Part shown: piece by piece, positions 13,113 to 21,911 of the stretch
Position numbering within the stretch: the stretch's first letter is position 1
Layout: the number at the start of each line of letters is the position of its first letter
NCBI GenBank assembly: GCA_002306295.1
Contig: DBRI01000014.1
Coordinates: forward strand, 3,370-25,280
Origin: Patescibacteria group bacterium UBA1372
GTDB taxonomy: Bacteria; Patescibacteriota; Microgenomatia; UBA12405
Length of the DNA: 21,911 bases
Direction: 5' to 3'
The notes under the pieces: model-generated
Database searches by the model: none
What the model was told of the DNA's origin: nothing
Seen by the model: only the letters and a program-made list of their open reading frames with translations
Made by a program: the position numbers and the translations under genes

Positions 13113-13118
13113 TATAAT
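13113..13118 (+). promoter_or_regulatory. -10 element of the 13124-15383 operon
   Basis: Perfect TATAAT, 5 nt before the ATG at 13124, located immediately after the HEPN stop codon. It predicts a leaderless mRNA; no -35 is evident. Confidence 0.6.
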
Positions 13119-13123
13119 ATCCC

Positions 13124-13669
13124 ATGGCACAAATAGATTGGAAAATAAATTATCAAGGTAAAACTTATTATTGTCGGGGTTCCTCGACAACTGATGTATT
13201 TTATTCTCCAATATTTGAAAACTTAGAAGACTATAAAAATTGGATTAAATCCGAACCCCTATTTGAATACGAGGATATTGTTATTAATGACGATACCCAC
13301 ACCCAATCTAAAAAAGCCATAAATACTTTACTTTCAGGCCAAATCCCCGGTCAAGTTGAACTACAAAACCTTTTCTCTCTTTACAATTTTTGTTTCAAAT
13401 TAGGCGAAGCACGGCAGGCAATTAATACAGAAGAAGACATTATCAATCAAATGACAAAATTATCAATAACTGTCGATGGTTTTAAACAAAAATACACATC
13501 CATTCATGATCTGTTGTACAAAGAACATCTTGTTCTGGTTAATGACCCAAATTATCTCAAATTAGCCGGCTGGTATTTACAAGCGGTTTTTACAAAAAGA
13601 AAAATATTTGACAATCTTTCGCTTCCGGAGTTGTACAACTTCAACGTTCAACCGGAAAATAAAATATGA
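13124..13669 (+). CDS. Hypothetical protein, 181 residues, family not recognised
   Basis: A soluble, acidic protein starting MAQIDWKINYQGKTYYCRGS. The first 60 residues look beta-rich (Y/W-rich strands, then PIFENLEDYKNWIKSEPLFE), followed by helices (KKAINTLLSGQIPGQVELQN onward). There is no signal peptide, no membrane helix and only two or three scattered cysteines. It has a strong leaderless promoter, and its stop overlaps the ferredoxin start (ATGA), so it heads an operon with the ferredoxin, the thioredoxin-like protein and the methyltransferase. Lying directly after the HEPN gene it could in principle be a separately expressed antidote, but nothing in the sequence shows that. The redox neighbours may be more relevant. 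Confidence 0.6.
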   Translation: MAQIDWKINYQGKTYYCRGSSTTDVFYSPIFENLEDYKNWIKSEPLFEYEDIVINDDTHTQSKKAINTLLSGQIPGQVELQNLFSLYNFCFKLGEARQAINTEEDIINQMTKLSITVDGFKQKYTSIHDLLYKEHLVLVNDPNYLKLAGWYLQAVFTKRKIFDNLSLPELYNFNVQPENKI

Positions 13670-13857
13670 CCAAAAAAATAGTTATCAATCAAGATAAATG
13701 TATCGGTTGCAATACCTGTCCACTACTAGATCCCAATCATTTCGAATTAGATCAAAATACTTACAAAGCCAAGGTTAAAAAACAGCCAGAAAAGATTACC
13801 GATGACATCCAAAATACAATTGCTTCTTGCCCCGTTGGCGCCATTACATTAGAATAG
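13666..13857 (+). CDS. Small 4Fe-4S ferredoxin
   Basis: 63 residues with a single cluster-binding set: CIGCNTC (C12, C15, C18) plus the remote C55 in the SCPVGAI motif. This is the monocluster ferredoxin pattern CxxCxxC...CP, as in Bacillus or Thermotoga ferredoxins. It is an electron carrier in the cytoplasm; the partner is unknown. The start overlaps the previous stop by ATGA, and 4 nt separate it from the next gene, so it is translationally linked to both. An isolated ferredoxin is notable in a cell that otherwise looks fermentative and reduced (inference). Confidence 0.9.
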   Translation: MTKKIVINQDKCIGCNTCPLLDPNHFELDQNTYKAKVKKQPEKITDDIQNTIASCPVGAITLE

Positions 13858-13861
13858 TCCC

Positions 13862-14836
13862 ATGCGCAAATTAAAAAAATATATCAAAATAAAAAGTCAC
13901 GTCGCTTTAATCTTTTTAGCTCTCCTGACAGCTACTTCAGGTCTTTCTGGCTATTTTCTAGCTGGGGGTAGTGGAAAAGTTGCTGGTAGTGCCGTCAAAG
14001 CCACATCGGAAGTTGAAATTCAAAAGTCTTCTAAACCCGAACTTCAGTTCTATGTTATGAGTTTCTGTCCATACGGAAACCAAATTGAAAACGTTATCAG
14101 ACCGGTTTTTGATCTGATTGGAGACAAAGCTGATCTTAAACCTCAATATATTTTTGATAAAGTAGAAGGGGATTTAGCTACTTTTTGCCAAGGCCGTTCA
14201 CCCGATCCTTCCATGTGTCAACAATTTATAGACAATGGCCAATTCCAGGGAACAGTTGCCGAATGTAGTGCCCTTATCCAAGAACAAGTTGCCAATTGCA
14301 AAGACGAAAAACAATATATCAAGATCGACAACAATTACTATACCGCCCTCCATGGTCGGATTGAAGCCAACCAACAAATCAGAGAAATCTGTGCTTGGAA
14401 TTTAGCTGACAACCAAAAAGTTTGGTGGGATTTTGTAGGTAATGTCAACACCAATTGTACCAGCACTGACGCTGACACTTGTTGGCAGGAGCAAGCCAAA
14501 ACAGCCGGCCTTGACACTGACAAAATTACTGATTGTTTCAACAATCAAGCCAAGGATATTATTGAAGCCGAAATTGCCCTAACCACTAAAAATAATATCT
14601 CTGCTTCTCCTACGCTTCTCTTAAATGGGGTTGAATTCCCACCTCAAACTGCTTACACCCAAGATGGCACAGGCGCTCTCAAAGTCAACGATACTGTCAT
14701 CAAACAAGCCGACTTCCGTACTCCGGAGGGTTTAAAACAGGCTGTTTGTTCAGTCTTTAATAGAAAACCAGCTGATTGTAAAACCACTCTAGAGACCAGC
14801 CAGGATACCGCTGCCCCTAGTGCTGGTGGTTGCTAA
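13862..14836 (+). CDS. Membrane-anchored cysteine-rich thioredoxin-like (DsbA/GILT-type) protein
   Basis: 324 residues. A basic N-terminus and one membrane helix (about 13-35, VALIFLALLTATSGLSGYFL) place the rest outside the cytoplasm. The thioredoxin-like domain starts ELQFYVMSFCPYGNQIENVI; the motif is C69-P-Y-G, so the second active-site Cys is replaced by Gly. Eleven further cysteines are spaced along the domain (for example FCQGRSPDPSMC, EICAWN, DTCWQE) and the last residue of the protein is Cys (SAGGC), making twelve. A later cis-Pro-like ISASPTLLLNG fits the fold. It probably works in extracytoplasmic thiol chemistry, or is itself stabilised by many disulphides. It lies 4 nt after the ferredoxin and 1 nt before the methyltransferase. 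The closest described groups would be DsbA or GILT-like proteins; the exact activity is open. Confidence 0.75.
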   Translation: MRKLKKYIKIKSHVALIFLALLTATSGLSGYFLAGGSGKVAGSAVKATSEVEIQKSSKPELQFYVMSFCPYGNQIENVIRPVFDLIGDKADLKPQYIFDKVEGDLATFCQGRSPDPSMCQQFIDNGQFQGTVAECSALIQEQVANCKDEKQYIKIDNNYYTALHGRIEANQQIREICAWNLADNQKVWWDFVGNVNTNCTSTDADTCWQEQAKTAGLDTDKITDCFNNQAKDIIEAEIALTTKNNISASPTLLLNGVEFPPQTAYTQDGTGALKVNDTVIKQADFRTPEGLKQAVCSVFNRKPADCKTTLETSQDTAAPSAGGC

Positions 14837-14837
14837 A

Positions 14838-15383
14838 ATGACCAAGCTTAACGCTGATCAAATTAGAAAGAGCCATCCAAACACTGCTAAAAAACAAATT
14901 AATTCTATCAATAGAAATCCGATTGTCTTAGTTTTAGATAACGTCTTAGACACCTACAACATTGGTAGCTTTTTTAGACTAGCCGATGCCATAGCCGCTC
15001 AATCTATTTATATCTGTGGTCCCACTGTTACTCCACCAAACATAAAAATCCATCGGTCGTCAATCGGCACTTGGAAATGGATCCATTGGCAACACTATCA
15101 AAATACAATTGATTGTATAAACGATTTAAAAAAACAAAACTACTCTATAGTCAGCTGTGAATTAGCTAAAGACAGTATCCTATATAATAAAGCTAAATAT
15201 ACAGCTCCTTTAGCTTTGATTGCCGGTAATGAATCAACCGGAGTAAGTCCGGAAATTTTAAAATCTTCTGATCTTATTGTAAAAATACCAATGCATGGTA
15301 TTAACAAATCTTTAAATACTCTGACTGCCACCTCAATTATTGCCTATCAAGCTCTGTCTACCATAAATAAATCGGTATTTTAG
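14838..15383 (+). CDS. SpoU/TrmH family RNA 2'-O-methyltransferase
   Basis: 181 residues from the ATG at 14838. The frame opens at a GTG at 14820 inside the previous gene, which I reject. The three SPOUT knot motifs are present: motif 1 VLDNVLDTYNIGSFFRLADA with the conserved Asn and Arg, motif 2 LIAGNESTGVSP (G-N-E-x-x-G), and motif 3 KIPMHGINKSLNTLTATSII (IPM-G-x3-SLN). The family uses S-adenosylmethionine to methylate a ribose 2'-OH in tRNA or rRNA. Without an N-terminal substrate-binding domain the target (for example tRNA G18 or an rRNA site) cannot be stated. It is the last gene of the operon starting at 13124. Confidence 0.9.
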   Translation: MTKLNADQIRKSHPNTAKKQINSINRNPIVLVLDNVLDTYNIGSFFRLADAIAAQSIYICGPTVTPPNIKIHRSSIGTWKWIHWQHYQNTIDCINDLKKQNYSIVSCELAKDSILYNKAKYTAPLALIAGNESTGVSPEILKSSDLIVKIPMHGINKSLNTLTATSIIAYQALSTINKSVF

Positions 15384-15523
15384 GCCATATATAATATATA
15401 AATTATTTATAAAATAATGCCTATTTATAGGTTAAATCATCCTATTGTAAACTCAAAAAAACACTGCTAGAATGATTAATATCAACTATTTTTTATATAT
15501 AAAACCTATAATTATTTTAATAA
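15384..15523 (+). promoter_or_regulatory. gyrBA promoter region
   Basis: A 140-bp noncoding, very AT-rich stretch. TATAAT at 15507-15512 lies 11 nt before the gyrB ATG, giving a leader of about five nucleotides. An imperfect dyad (ATTATTTATAAAATAAT) sits near 15399-15415. No good -35 or Shine-Dalgarno is seen. No clear terminator for the preceding operon. Confidence 0.45.
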
Positions 15524-17470
<1,947 letters not shown>

Positions 17471-17472
17471 AT

Positions 17473-20136
17473 ATGAAAAAAACACCACAAGATTATCACG
17501 ATCGGGTCTCGCAAGCAGGCAAAATCATTGATGTAGATATAGTTCCAGAGATGGAAAAATCTTATCTTGACTATGCCATGTCCGTTATCGTTTCCCGTGC
17601 CCTACCCGATGTTAGAGATGGTCTCAAACCCGTCCAAAGAAGAATTCTTTTTGCTACCAATCAAATGGGGTTAACTTTCAAAGCCAAATATAGCAAATCA
17701 GCTAAAATTGTCGGAGAGGTTTTAGGCAAATACCATCCCCATGGTGATTCCTCCGTCTATATGGCCATGGTCAGAATGGCTCAGCAGTTTTCCCTTCGCT
17801 ACCCCCTCATCCAAGGACAAGGTAATTTTGGTAGTATCGATAACGATCCACCAGCCGCCATGAGGTACACCGAGGCCAAAATGAGCAAAATTAGCGCCGA
17901 ACTAATTGCCGATATTGACAAAGAAACTGTCAGTACTATGGACAACTTTGACGGCACCATCCAAGAGCCAACAGTATTACCTAGTAAAATTCCCAATCTT
18001 CTACTAAATGGAGCCGATGGTATTGCTGTCGGCATGGCTACCAAAATTCCTCCCCACAATTTAAAAGAGATTTGTTTAGCTATCAACCATTTACTTGATC
18101 ACTGTACTCTGGAAATTCAGACCGAAGATGATCAAATTCCAAATCTTAAAAAACCAAAACTGACTACCAGAGATATCGTTCTCGAACCAGTTTATCAGCT
18201 TGAAAATCAAAAGTTTGATTTGGAAAGCAGTTTACCAGTTGAAGAGCTGATCCAATTTGTCCAAGGCCCAGATTTTCCCACTGGTGCTGAAATTTATGGT
18301 AAAACTGGCATCGTTGAAATGTACAAAACTGGTCGTGGTAAATTTATGATCAGAGGCAAAGCCAAAATTGAAGAAACCAAAAAAGGCAGACAACAAATCA
18401 TCATTACCGAAATTCCATACCAGGTTAACAAAGCCGATTTAGTTTTAAAAATTGCCGATTTAGTCAGAAATAAAAAAATCAAAGGCATATCAGATCTAAG
18501 AGATGAATCCGATAGGAAAGGTATTAGAATTGTTATTGAGCTCAAGAAAATCGGCCGACCAAAGTCAACTCTTAACAAAATCTACAAATTTACTCCTTTG
18601 CAGACTTCTTATAGCAGTAATATTATTGCCCTGGTTGATAACCGTCCTCAAACATTAAATCTTCGTCAACTACTTCTATATTTTCTCCGTCACCGGGAAC
18701 AAATCGTCAGAAAAAGAACCATATTCGAACTAAAAGGGGCCAAAATCAGATCCCACATTTTAGAAGGTTTAAAAATCGCCCTGGACAATCTTGACCAAGT
18801 TATTGCCACCATCAAAAAATCGCCCACAGTCGAGGAAGCTAGACTTAATCTTATCAATAAATTCAATCTTACCGATCTTCAAGCTGACGCTATTTTAGAA
18901 ATGCAGCTAAGAAGACTGGCAGCTCTTGAGGTTCAAAAAATCGAAGACGAATATCAAGCCTTAAAACTGACCATAGAAGACCTTACCTCGGTTATCACCA
19001 AACCTGAAAAAATGATTGCCATTTTAAAACAGGAAAACCAATATATTCAAGACACATACCAGGATAGTCGCCAGACTAAAATCTATAGTCGGGAGCTTGA
19101 ACAATTTAATGAAGAAGATCTCATCCCCAACATTCCCGTCATTATCACCGTTACCAAAACCGGTTATATCAAAAAAGTACCCAAAGAAACTTACCGCTCT
19201 CAAAAAAGAGGCGGTAAAGGAGTAGTCGGTATGGTCACCAAAGAAGAGGATGAAATTGAAAGTGTTATGTCCGTAGACAACCACGACGACCTTCTCTTCT
19301 TTACCAACAAGGGAAAAGTCTTTAAAAGTAAAGTTTACGAGCTGGAAGAAAGCAGCCGCCAATCTAAAGGGCAGGCTATCGTCAACCTTATCGATATTAA
19401 GCAAGACGAACAAGTCCAAGCTGTTTTACCCATTAATGGCAAAGATAGCAATGTCAAATTTATTCTTTTAGCCACCAACAAAGGCATCGTTAAAAAGACT
19501 AATCTTAATAAGTTTAACAACATCCGCCAATCAGGTTTAATTGCCATCAATCTCGATCCCCAAGATCATCTCTGTTGGGCCAAACACACCAGCGGCTCCG
19601 ATGAAATCATTATGGTTACCCAAAATGGTAAATGCATTCGTTTCAAGGAATCCGACATTAGACCAATGGGCAGAAACACCAAAGGAGTTAGGGGTATCAA
19701 CCTTAAACCGGAAGATAGTCTAGTTGGTCTAAGTATAATCGATTCTCACATTATTGAATCTAAGCACAATCACAAAACTTATTGTGACCTTTTAGTTGCC
19801 ACTAACAATGGCTTGGGTAAACGCACCAATATCTTCCAGTATCCAATCCAAAAAAGAGGTGGTTTTGGTGTTAAAGTTGCCAACATCAACCCCAAAACAG
19901 ACCAAATATCTGTTGCTCAAACCATCACCCATGACGACCATTTTGTTATTCTTGTCTCCAAAAAAGGTATAACCATCAAATTGCCATTAAAAAATATTCC
20001 CCGTCTAAACCGCAACACCAAGGGTGTAATTTTAATGAGGTTTAAGACAAATTCTGATAAGCTATCTACCTTAACAATTACCAAAAAAAACAAGCTGGCA
20101 GACGAAAGCCAGACTCAGGACAAGCAAAATACTTAA
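17473..20136 (+). CDS. gyrA: DNA gyrase subunit A
   Basis: 887 residues. The N-terminal winged-helix region has [20 protein letters not shown]. The DNA-cleaving tyrosine is Y132 in AAMRYTE, followed by the tower and coiled-coil gate ([14 protein letters not shown]). The C-terminal six-bladed beta-pinwheel starts after about 540 and carries a GyrA box, QKRGGKG, at 577-583. The box distinguishes gyrase from topoisomerase IV ParC and supports real negative-supercoiling activity. It starts 2 nt after gyrB. The C-terminal tail is polar (SQTQDKQNT). Length is slightly above the usual 800-870 because of an insertion near residues 215-245 (a charged segment with [13 protein letters not shown]). Confidence 0.96.
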   Translation: MKKTPQDYHDRVSQAGKIIDVDIVPEMEKSYLDYAMSVIVSRALPDVRDGLKPVQRRILFATNQMGLTFKAKYSKSAKIVGEVLGKYHPHGDSSVYMAMVRMAQQFSLRYPLIQGQGNFGSIDNDPPAAMRYTEAKMSKISAELIADIDKETVSTMDNFDGTIQEPTVLPSKIPNLLLNGADGIAVGMATKIPPHNLKEICLAINHLLDHCTLEIQTEDDQIPNLKKPKLTTRDIVLEPVYQLENQKFDLESSLPVEELIQFVQGPDFPTGAEIYGKTGIVEMYKTGRGKFMIRGKAKIEETKKGRQQIIITEIPYQVNKADLVLKIADLVRNKKIKGISDLRDESDRKGIRIVIELKKIGRPKSTLNKIYKFTPLQTSYSSNIIALVDNRPQTLNLRQLLLYFLRHREQIVRKRTIFELKGAKIRSHILEGLKIALDNLDQVIATIKKSPTVEEARLNLINKFNLTDLQADAILEMQLRRLAALEVQKIEDEYQALKLTIEDLTSVITKPEKMIAILKQENQYIQDTYQDSRQTKIYSRELEQFNEEDLIPNIPVIITVTKTGYIKKVPKETYRSQKRGGKGVVGMVTKEEDEIESVMSVDNHDDLLFFTNKGKVFKSKVYELEESSRQSKGQAIVNLIDIKQDEQVQAVLPINGKDSNVKFILLATNKGIVKKTNLNKFNNIRQSGLIAINLDPQDHLCWAKHTSGSDEIIMVTQNGKCIRFKESDIRPMGRNTKGVRGINLKPEDSLVGLSIIDSHIIESKHNHKTYCDLLVATNNGLGKRTNIFQYPIQKRGGFGVKVANINPKTDQISVAQTITHDDHFVILVSKKGITIKLPLKNIPRLNRNTKGVILMRFKTNSDKLSTLTITKKNKLADESQTQDKQNT

Positions 20137-20394
20137 AACTATAAGACCAAATCTGGTTCATCTAACCTTTTAGCAGTCTTATAAATCATTTGCTAACTAA
20201 GGGTCAAATTTAGTTTTAAGGGCAAATTTAGGCAATATTTACAACGGTAAAAAAGTCCTATTCAATATATAACCGTTTTTCCAATAAAACTAAAATATAG
20301 CCAAATAGGGCTAAATATTATGAGCCATACAAATAAATTATTATAAGACATATTTTATTTAGGGGCTAAAGACAGGGTAGGGGAGTCAGACAAA
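20137..20394. other. Noncoding region between convergent gyrA and xer genes
   Basis: 258 bp without an ORF. Contents seen: a 27-bp TTAGCA...TGCTAA inverted repeat at 20170-20196; a near-direct repeat of AAGGGTCAAATTTAG (20199-20213) and AAGGGCAAATTTAGG (20218-20232); arms AACGGT/ACCGTT around 20242-20276 followed by TTTTT, a possible but long-looped terminator for gyrA; a short hairpin TAGCC/GGCTA near 20299, which on the minus strand precedes T-rich sequence and could terminate xer; and a GTAGGGGA octamer at 20377-20384. A small RNA cannot be excluded. Confidence 0.5.
20242..20281 (+). terminator. Possible gyrA terminator
   Basis: AACGGT and ACCGTT arms separated by about 24-28 nt, followed by a run of T. 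The loop is long, so this is a weak candidate. Confidence 0.25.
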
Positions 20395-21327
20395 TTATTC
20401 AATATTACCACTATGAAATTTGTCGTGAACTTCCTTCAATCTCTTATCTGTTACATGGGTATAAATTTGCGTAGTAGATATGTTTTTATGACCCAAGATC
20501 TCTTGAACACTTCTCAGATCCGCTCCTGATCTTAGTAGATCTGTTGCCATAGAATGCCTCAAAGTATGAGGGGTAGCATCAATTGGCAATTTGGCCTTTT
20601 TAACATATTTCTTAACTATCCTCTGGACTGATCTTGGCGTCAATCTCAGCTTGTCGTCATCAGTGGTCAAATCCATCCTACCTGAATATCTGATAAACAA
20701 CGGTTTGTGCTTATCAACCCTGGTTCTCAAGTACCTGTCAAGATATATGCAAGCCTCCTTCGATATAAACACCACTCTGGCTGTACCTCCTTTTCCTATA
20801 ACTCCAAATTCTCTCGATTTTAAATTTATCTTATCCCTGTTTAGTTTGGTCAACTCCGACACTCTTAAACCCGTCGAAAACAACAGCTCCAAAATACACC
20901 TGTCTCTCAAGCCCGTTTTGGTAGACAATATTGGCTGGTTAAGTAGTCTTTTCATTTGGTCACTGTCCAAAAATTTTAGTGAGCCGGATTTGTATTTTGG
21001 TACATCCAGCTTTTCCGGCTGAAGTACCTTTTTATAATCATTTTTAATCAGCCACTTCAAAAACGATCTCAGGCATATTATGTAATACCCCTGAGTCACC
21101 ATCTTAAAAGTCTGTCTATTAAGATATAATCTAAAACCCCTGACACTATCTGCATTTATATCTTGGATATCCAAACTATCTTTATTTAAATGACTTTTTA
21201 AAAATTCTATTAAACTACTTAAGTAGTGATCATAGTTTCTGATAGTCAGACTAGAGCAGTTTTTCTCGATTTCCAAATGCTCTAAAAATTTCCTTTTTAA
21301 AAGCTCAAGGTTTTCATTTCCATCCAT
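20395..21327 (-). CDS. xerC/xerD-like: Xer-type tyrosine recombinase
   Basis: 310 residues, the normal Xer length. The N-terminal SAM-like core-binding domain (about 8-95) includes CSSLTIRNYDHYLSSLIEFL. The catalytic domain has the full set: R155 (STGLRVSEL), K179 (IGKGGTARVV), H254 and R257 (PHTLRHSMAT), H280 (LGHKNISTTQ) and nucleophile Y289 (IYTHV). In known bacteria XerC and XerD resolve chromosome dimers at dif under FtsK control; the sequence alone cannot say which this is, or whether one Xer acts alone. The gene stands alone and converges on gyrA. TACAAT lies 5 nt before its ATG, so a leaderless mRNA is likely. No phage genes are nearby, favouring a housekeeping role over a mobile integrase. 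Confidence 0.9.
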   Translation of the reverse strand: MDGNENLELLKRKFLEHLEIEKNCSSLTIRNYDHYLSSLIEFLKSHLNKDSLDIQDINADSVRGFRLYLNRQTFKMVTQGYYIICLRSFLKWLIKNDYKKVLQPEKLDVPKYKSGSLKFLDSDQMKRLLNQPILSTKTGLRDRCILELLFSTGLRVSELTKLNRDKINLKSREFGVIGKGGTARVVFISKEACIYLDRYLRTRVDKHKPLFIRYSGRMDLTTDDDKLRLTPRSVQRIVKKYVKKAKLPIDATPHTLRHSMATDLLRSGADLRSVQEILGHKNISTTQIYTHVTDKRLKEVHDKFHSGNIE

Positions 21328-21332
21328 TATCT

Positions 21333-21338
21333 ATTGTA
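21333..21338 (-). promoter_or_regulatory. -10 element of xer
   Basis: TACAAT on the minus strand, 5 nt before the ATG, five of six matches to TATAAT. Same geometry as the ligA promoter. Confidence 0.5.
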
Positions 21339-21567
21339 ACTCAACTAGATAAGTACCGTTATATTAGAAATAAACGCCTTAAAAAGGCTCTGGTGAAGTC
21401 GAATTATTTTTACCCTATTTTTAGGTTTATTTATAGTATATTCTTAAATTTTGATAGTGGGGAAGTCTGATAGGGGTCGACAAAGCTAAAAAAACAGCCA
21501 AAGGGATTTTTGGGGAAACCAGTAAAAAGAGGTATTTATTATTTATTTATTAAATTAAATAACTTGT

Positions 21568-21603
21568 TTGATAATTGAAAATTGATAATTGTAAATTGAT
21601 AAA
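21568..21603. repeat. 14-bp tandem repeat, about 2.6 units
   Basis: Units TTGATAATTGAAAA and TTGATAATTGTAAA are followed by a partial TTGATAAA. A simple AT-rich repeat with no known function. Confidence 0.75.
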
Positions 21604-21800
21604 AGGTCCTTCCCCACCTCCTTCAATTTGACGTAAGTCGCAAAAGATACATTGTGCGACATATAAAATATCAGTCTTTCACTCATAGGGTAATACTATT
21701 CTTCATTTATGTATAATTACCTCTTATCGCAGGATAATCTAATATAAATTCATAGCACAATACTGCTGTTCTATCCCTCTCTCTTACTACTTCTACCTAC

Positions 21801-21850
21801 TTTTCCACATAGACTATATCATTCCGCATCACCAAAGCCAGACTATATCA
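21801..21850. repeat. DnaA-box-like site and paired 11-bp direct repeats
   Basis: TTTTCCACA (21801-21809) matches the DnaA-box pattern TTWTNCACA. AGACTATATCA follows at 21811-21821 and again at 21840-21850, 29 bp apart. A single box is weak evidence for an origin. Confidence 0.4.
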
Positions 21851-21911
21851 ATATATATCATTCGTGAAAACTATAGGATAGATTGTGAAAATAAAATATA
21901 TATTATAGGAC

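Larger units (their letters stand above)
21339..21911. other. Noncoding AT-rich region at the window end
   Basis: About 570 bp with no credible ORF on either strand. It contains a GCCTT/AAGGC mini-hairpin near 21377-21389, the G-rich patch GATAGGGGTCGAC near 21470, a tandem repeat (21568-21603), the inverted arms GTCGCA/TGCGAC near 21636-21660, a DnaA-box-like TTTTCCACA and two 11-bp direct repeats near the end. It could hold regulatory sequence for a gene beyond the window, or a replication or recombination site; nothing decides between these. Confidence 0.5.

Noticed and set aside
14820..14837. GTG start for the SpoU methyltransferase
   Set aside because: It would encode six extra residues overlapping the preceding gene's end; the ATG at 14838 fits the family start and operon spacing.
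20395..21327. Integrase of an integrated mobile element
   Set aside because: Length and motifs match housekeeping Xer; no phage or conjugation genes and no att-like direct repeats at the tRNA or nearby.
21568..21603. CRISPR-like array
   Set aside because: Tandem units without spacers and only 14 bp long; no cas genes in the window.
21640..21690. dif-like site (TGTGCGACATA followed by AT-rich core) near xer
   Set aside because: Only the left arm faintly resembles known XerC sites; there is no credible XerD arm such as TTATGTTAAAT.

Overview
The window is AT-rich, densely coded bacterial chromosome that most resembles a Candidate Phyla Radiation (Patescibacteria) genome, probably of the Microgenomates type. 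This placement is inference. It rests on the low-GC single-copy housekeeping genes, the very small proteins and shortened subunits (for example a 212-residue DNA polymerase III delta-prime-like protein), the MacAB-like exporter, the PilB/PilT pair, and the near absence of Shine-Dalgarno sequences. TGA is used as a stop (holB, pth), so code 11 fits and the Gracilibacteria TGA-glycine code does not.

Layout. 1-2160 (minus strand): type IV pilus ATPases, the 5' part of pilT and a complete pilB. 2195-2833: a short holB-like gene. 2837-3313: a DUF559 endonuclease-like gene enclosed in inverted palindromic repeats. 3493-4620: a Fic protein with a C-terminal winged helix. 4628-4948: an unknown minus-strand gene. 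5127-7052: ligA. 7102-7720: a CIRCE-like operator followed by pth. 7708-8336: three direct copies of a REP-like repeat around a GIY-YIG endonuclease gene and a tRNA-Ala(CGC). 8356-13110: one apparent polycistron. It runs from four tiny overlapping ORFs (67, 30, 62 and 104 codons) to a MacA-like adaptor, a MacB-like ATPase and permease, a multi-pass membrane protein and a HEPN-family protein. 13124-15383: a second operon with a protein of unknown family, a 4Fe-4S ferredoxin, a cysteine-rich membrane-anchored thioredoxin-like protein and a SpoU/TrmH methyltransferase. 15524-20136: gyrB-gyrA. 20395-21327 (minus strand): a Xer tyrosine recombinase. 21339-21911: noncoding, with tandem repeats and one DnaA-box-like site.

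Genome-wide style. Many genes have a -10-like hexamer (TATAAT, TACAAT, TACTAT) exactly 5 nt upstream of the start codon, which implies leaderless transcripts. Genes inside operons couple by ATGA or TAATG overlaps instead.

Most interesting content: (i) the train of tiny genes ahead of the MacAB-like exporter, the first of which lacks any NTG start but has TATAAT-N5-ATA; (ii) two unrelated small nuclease genes, each embedded in its own palindromic repeat family; (iii) a CIRCE-like HrcA operator in front of pth; (iv) a HEPN protein at the end of the exporter operon; (v) a strand-polar octamer GTAGGGGA that resembles FtsK-orienting sequences. All names come from motif reading only; no database search was run.
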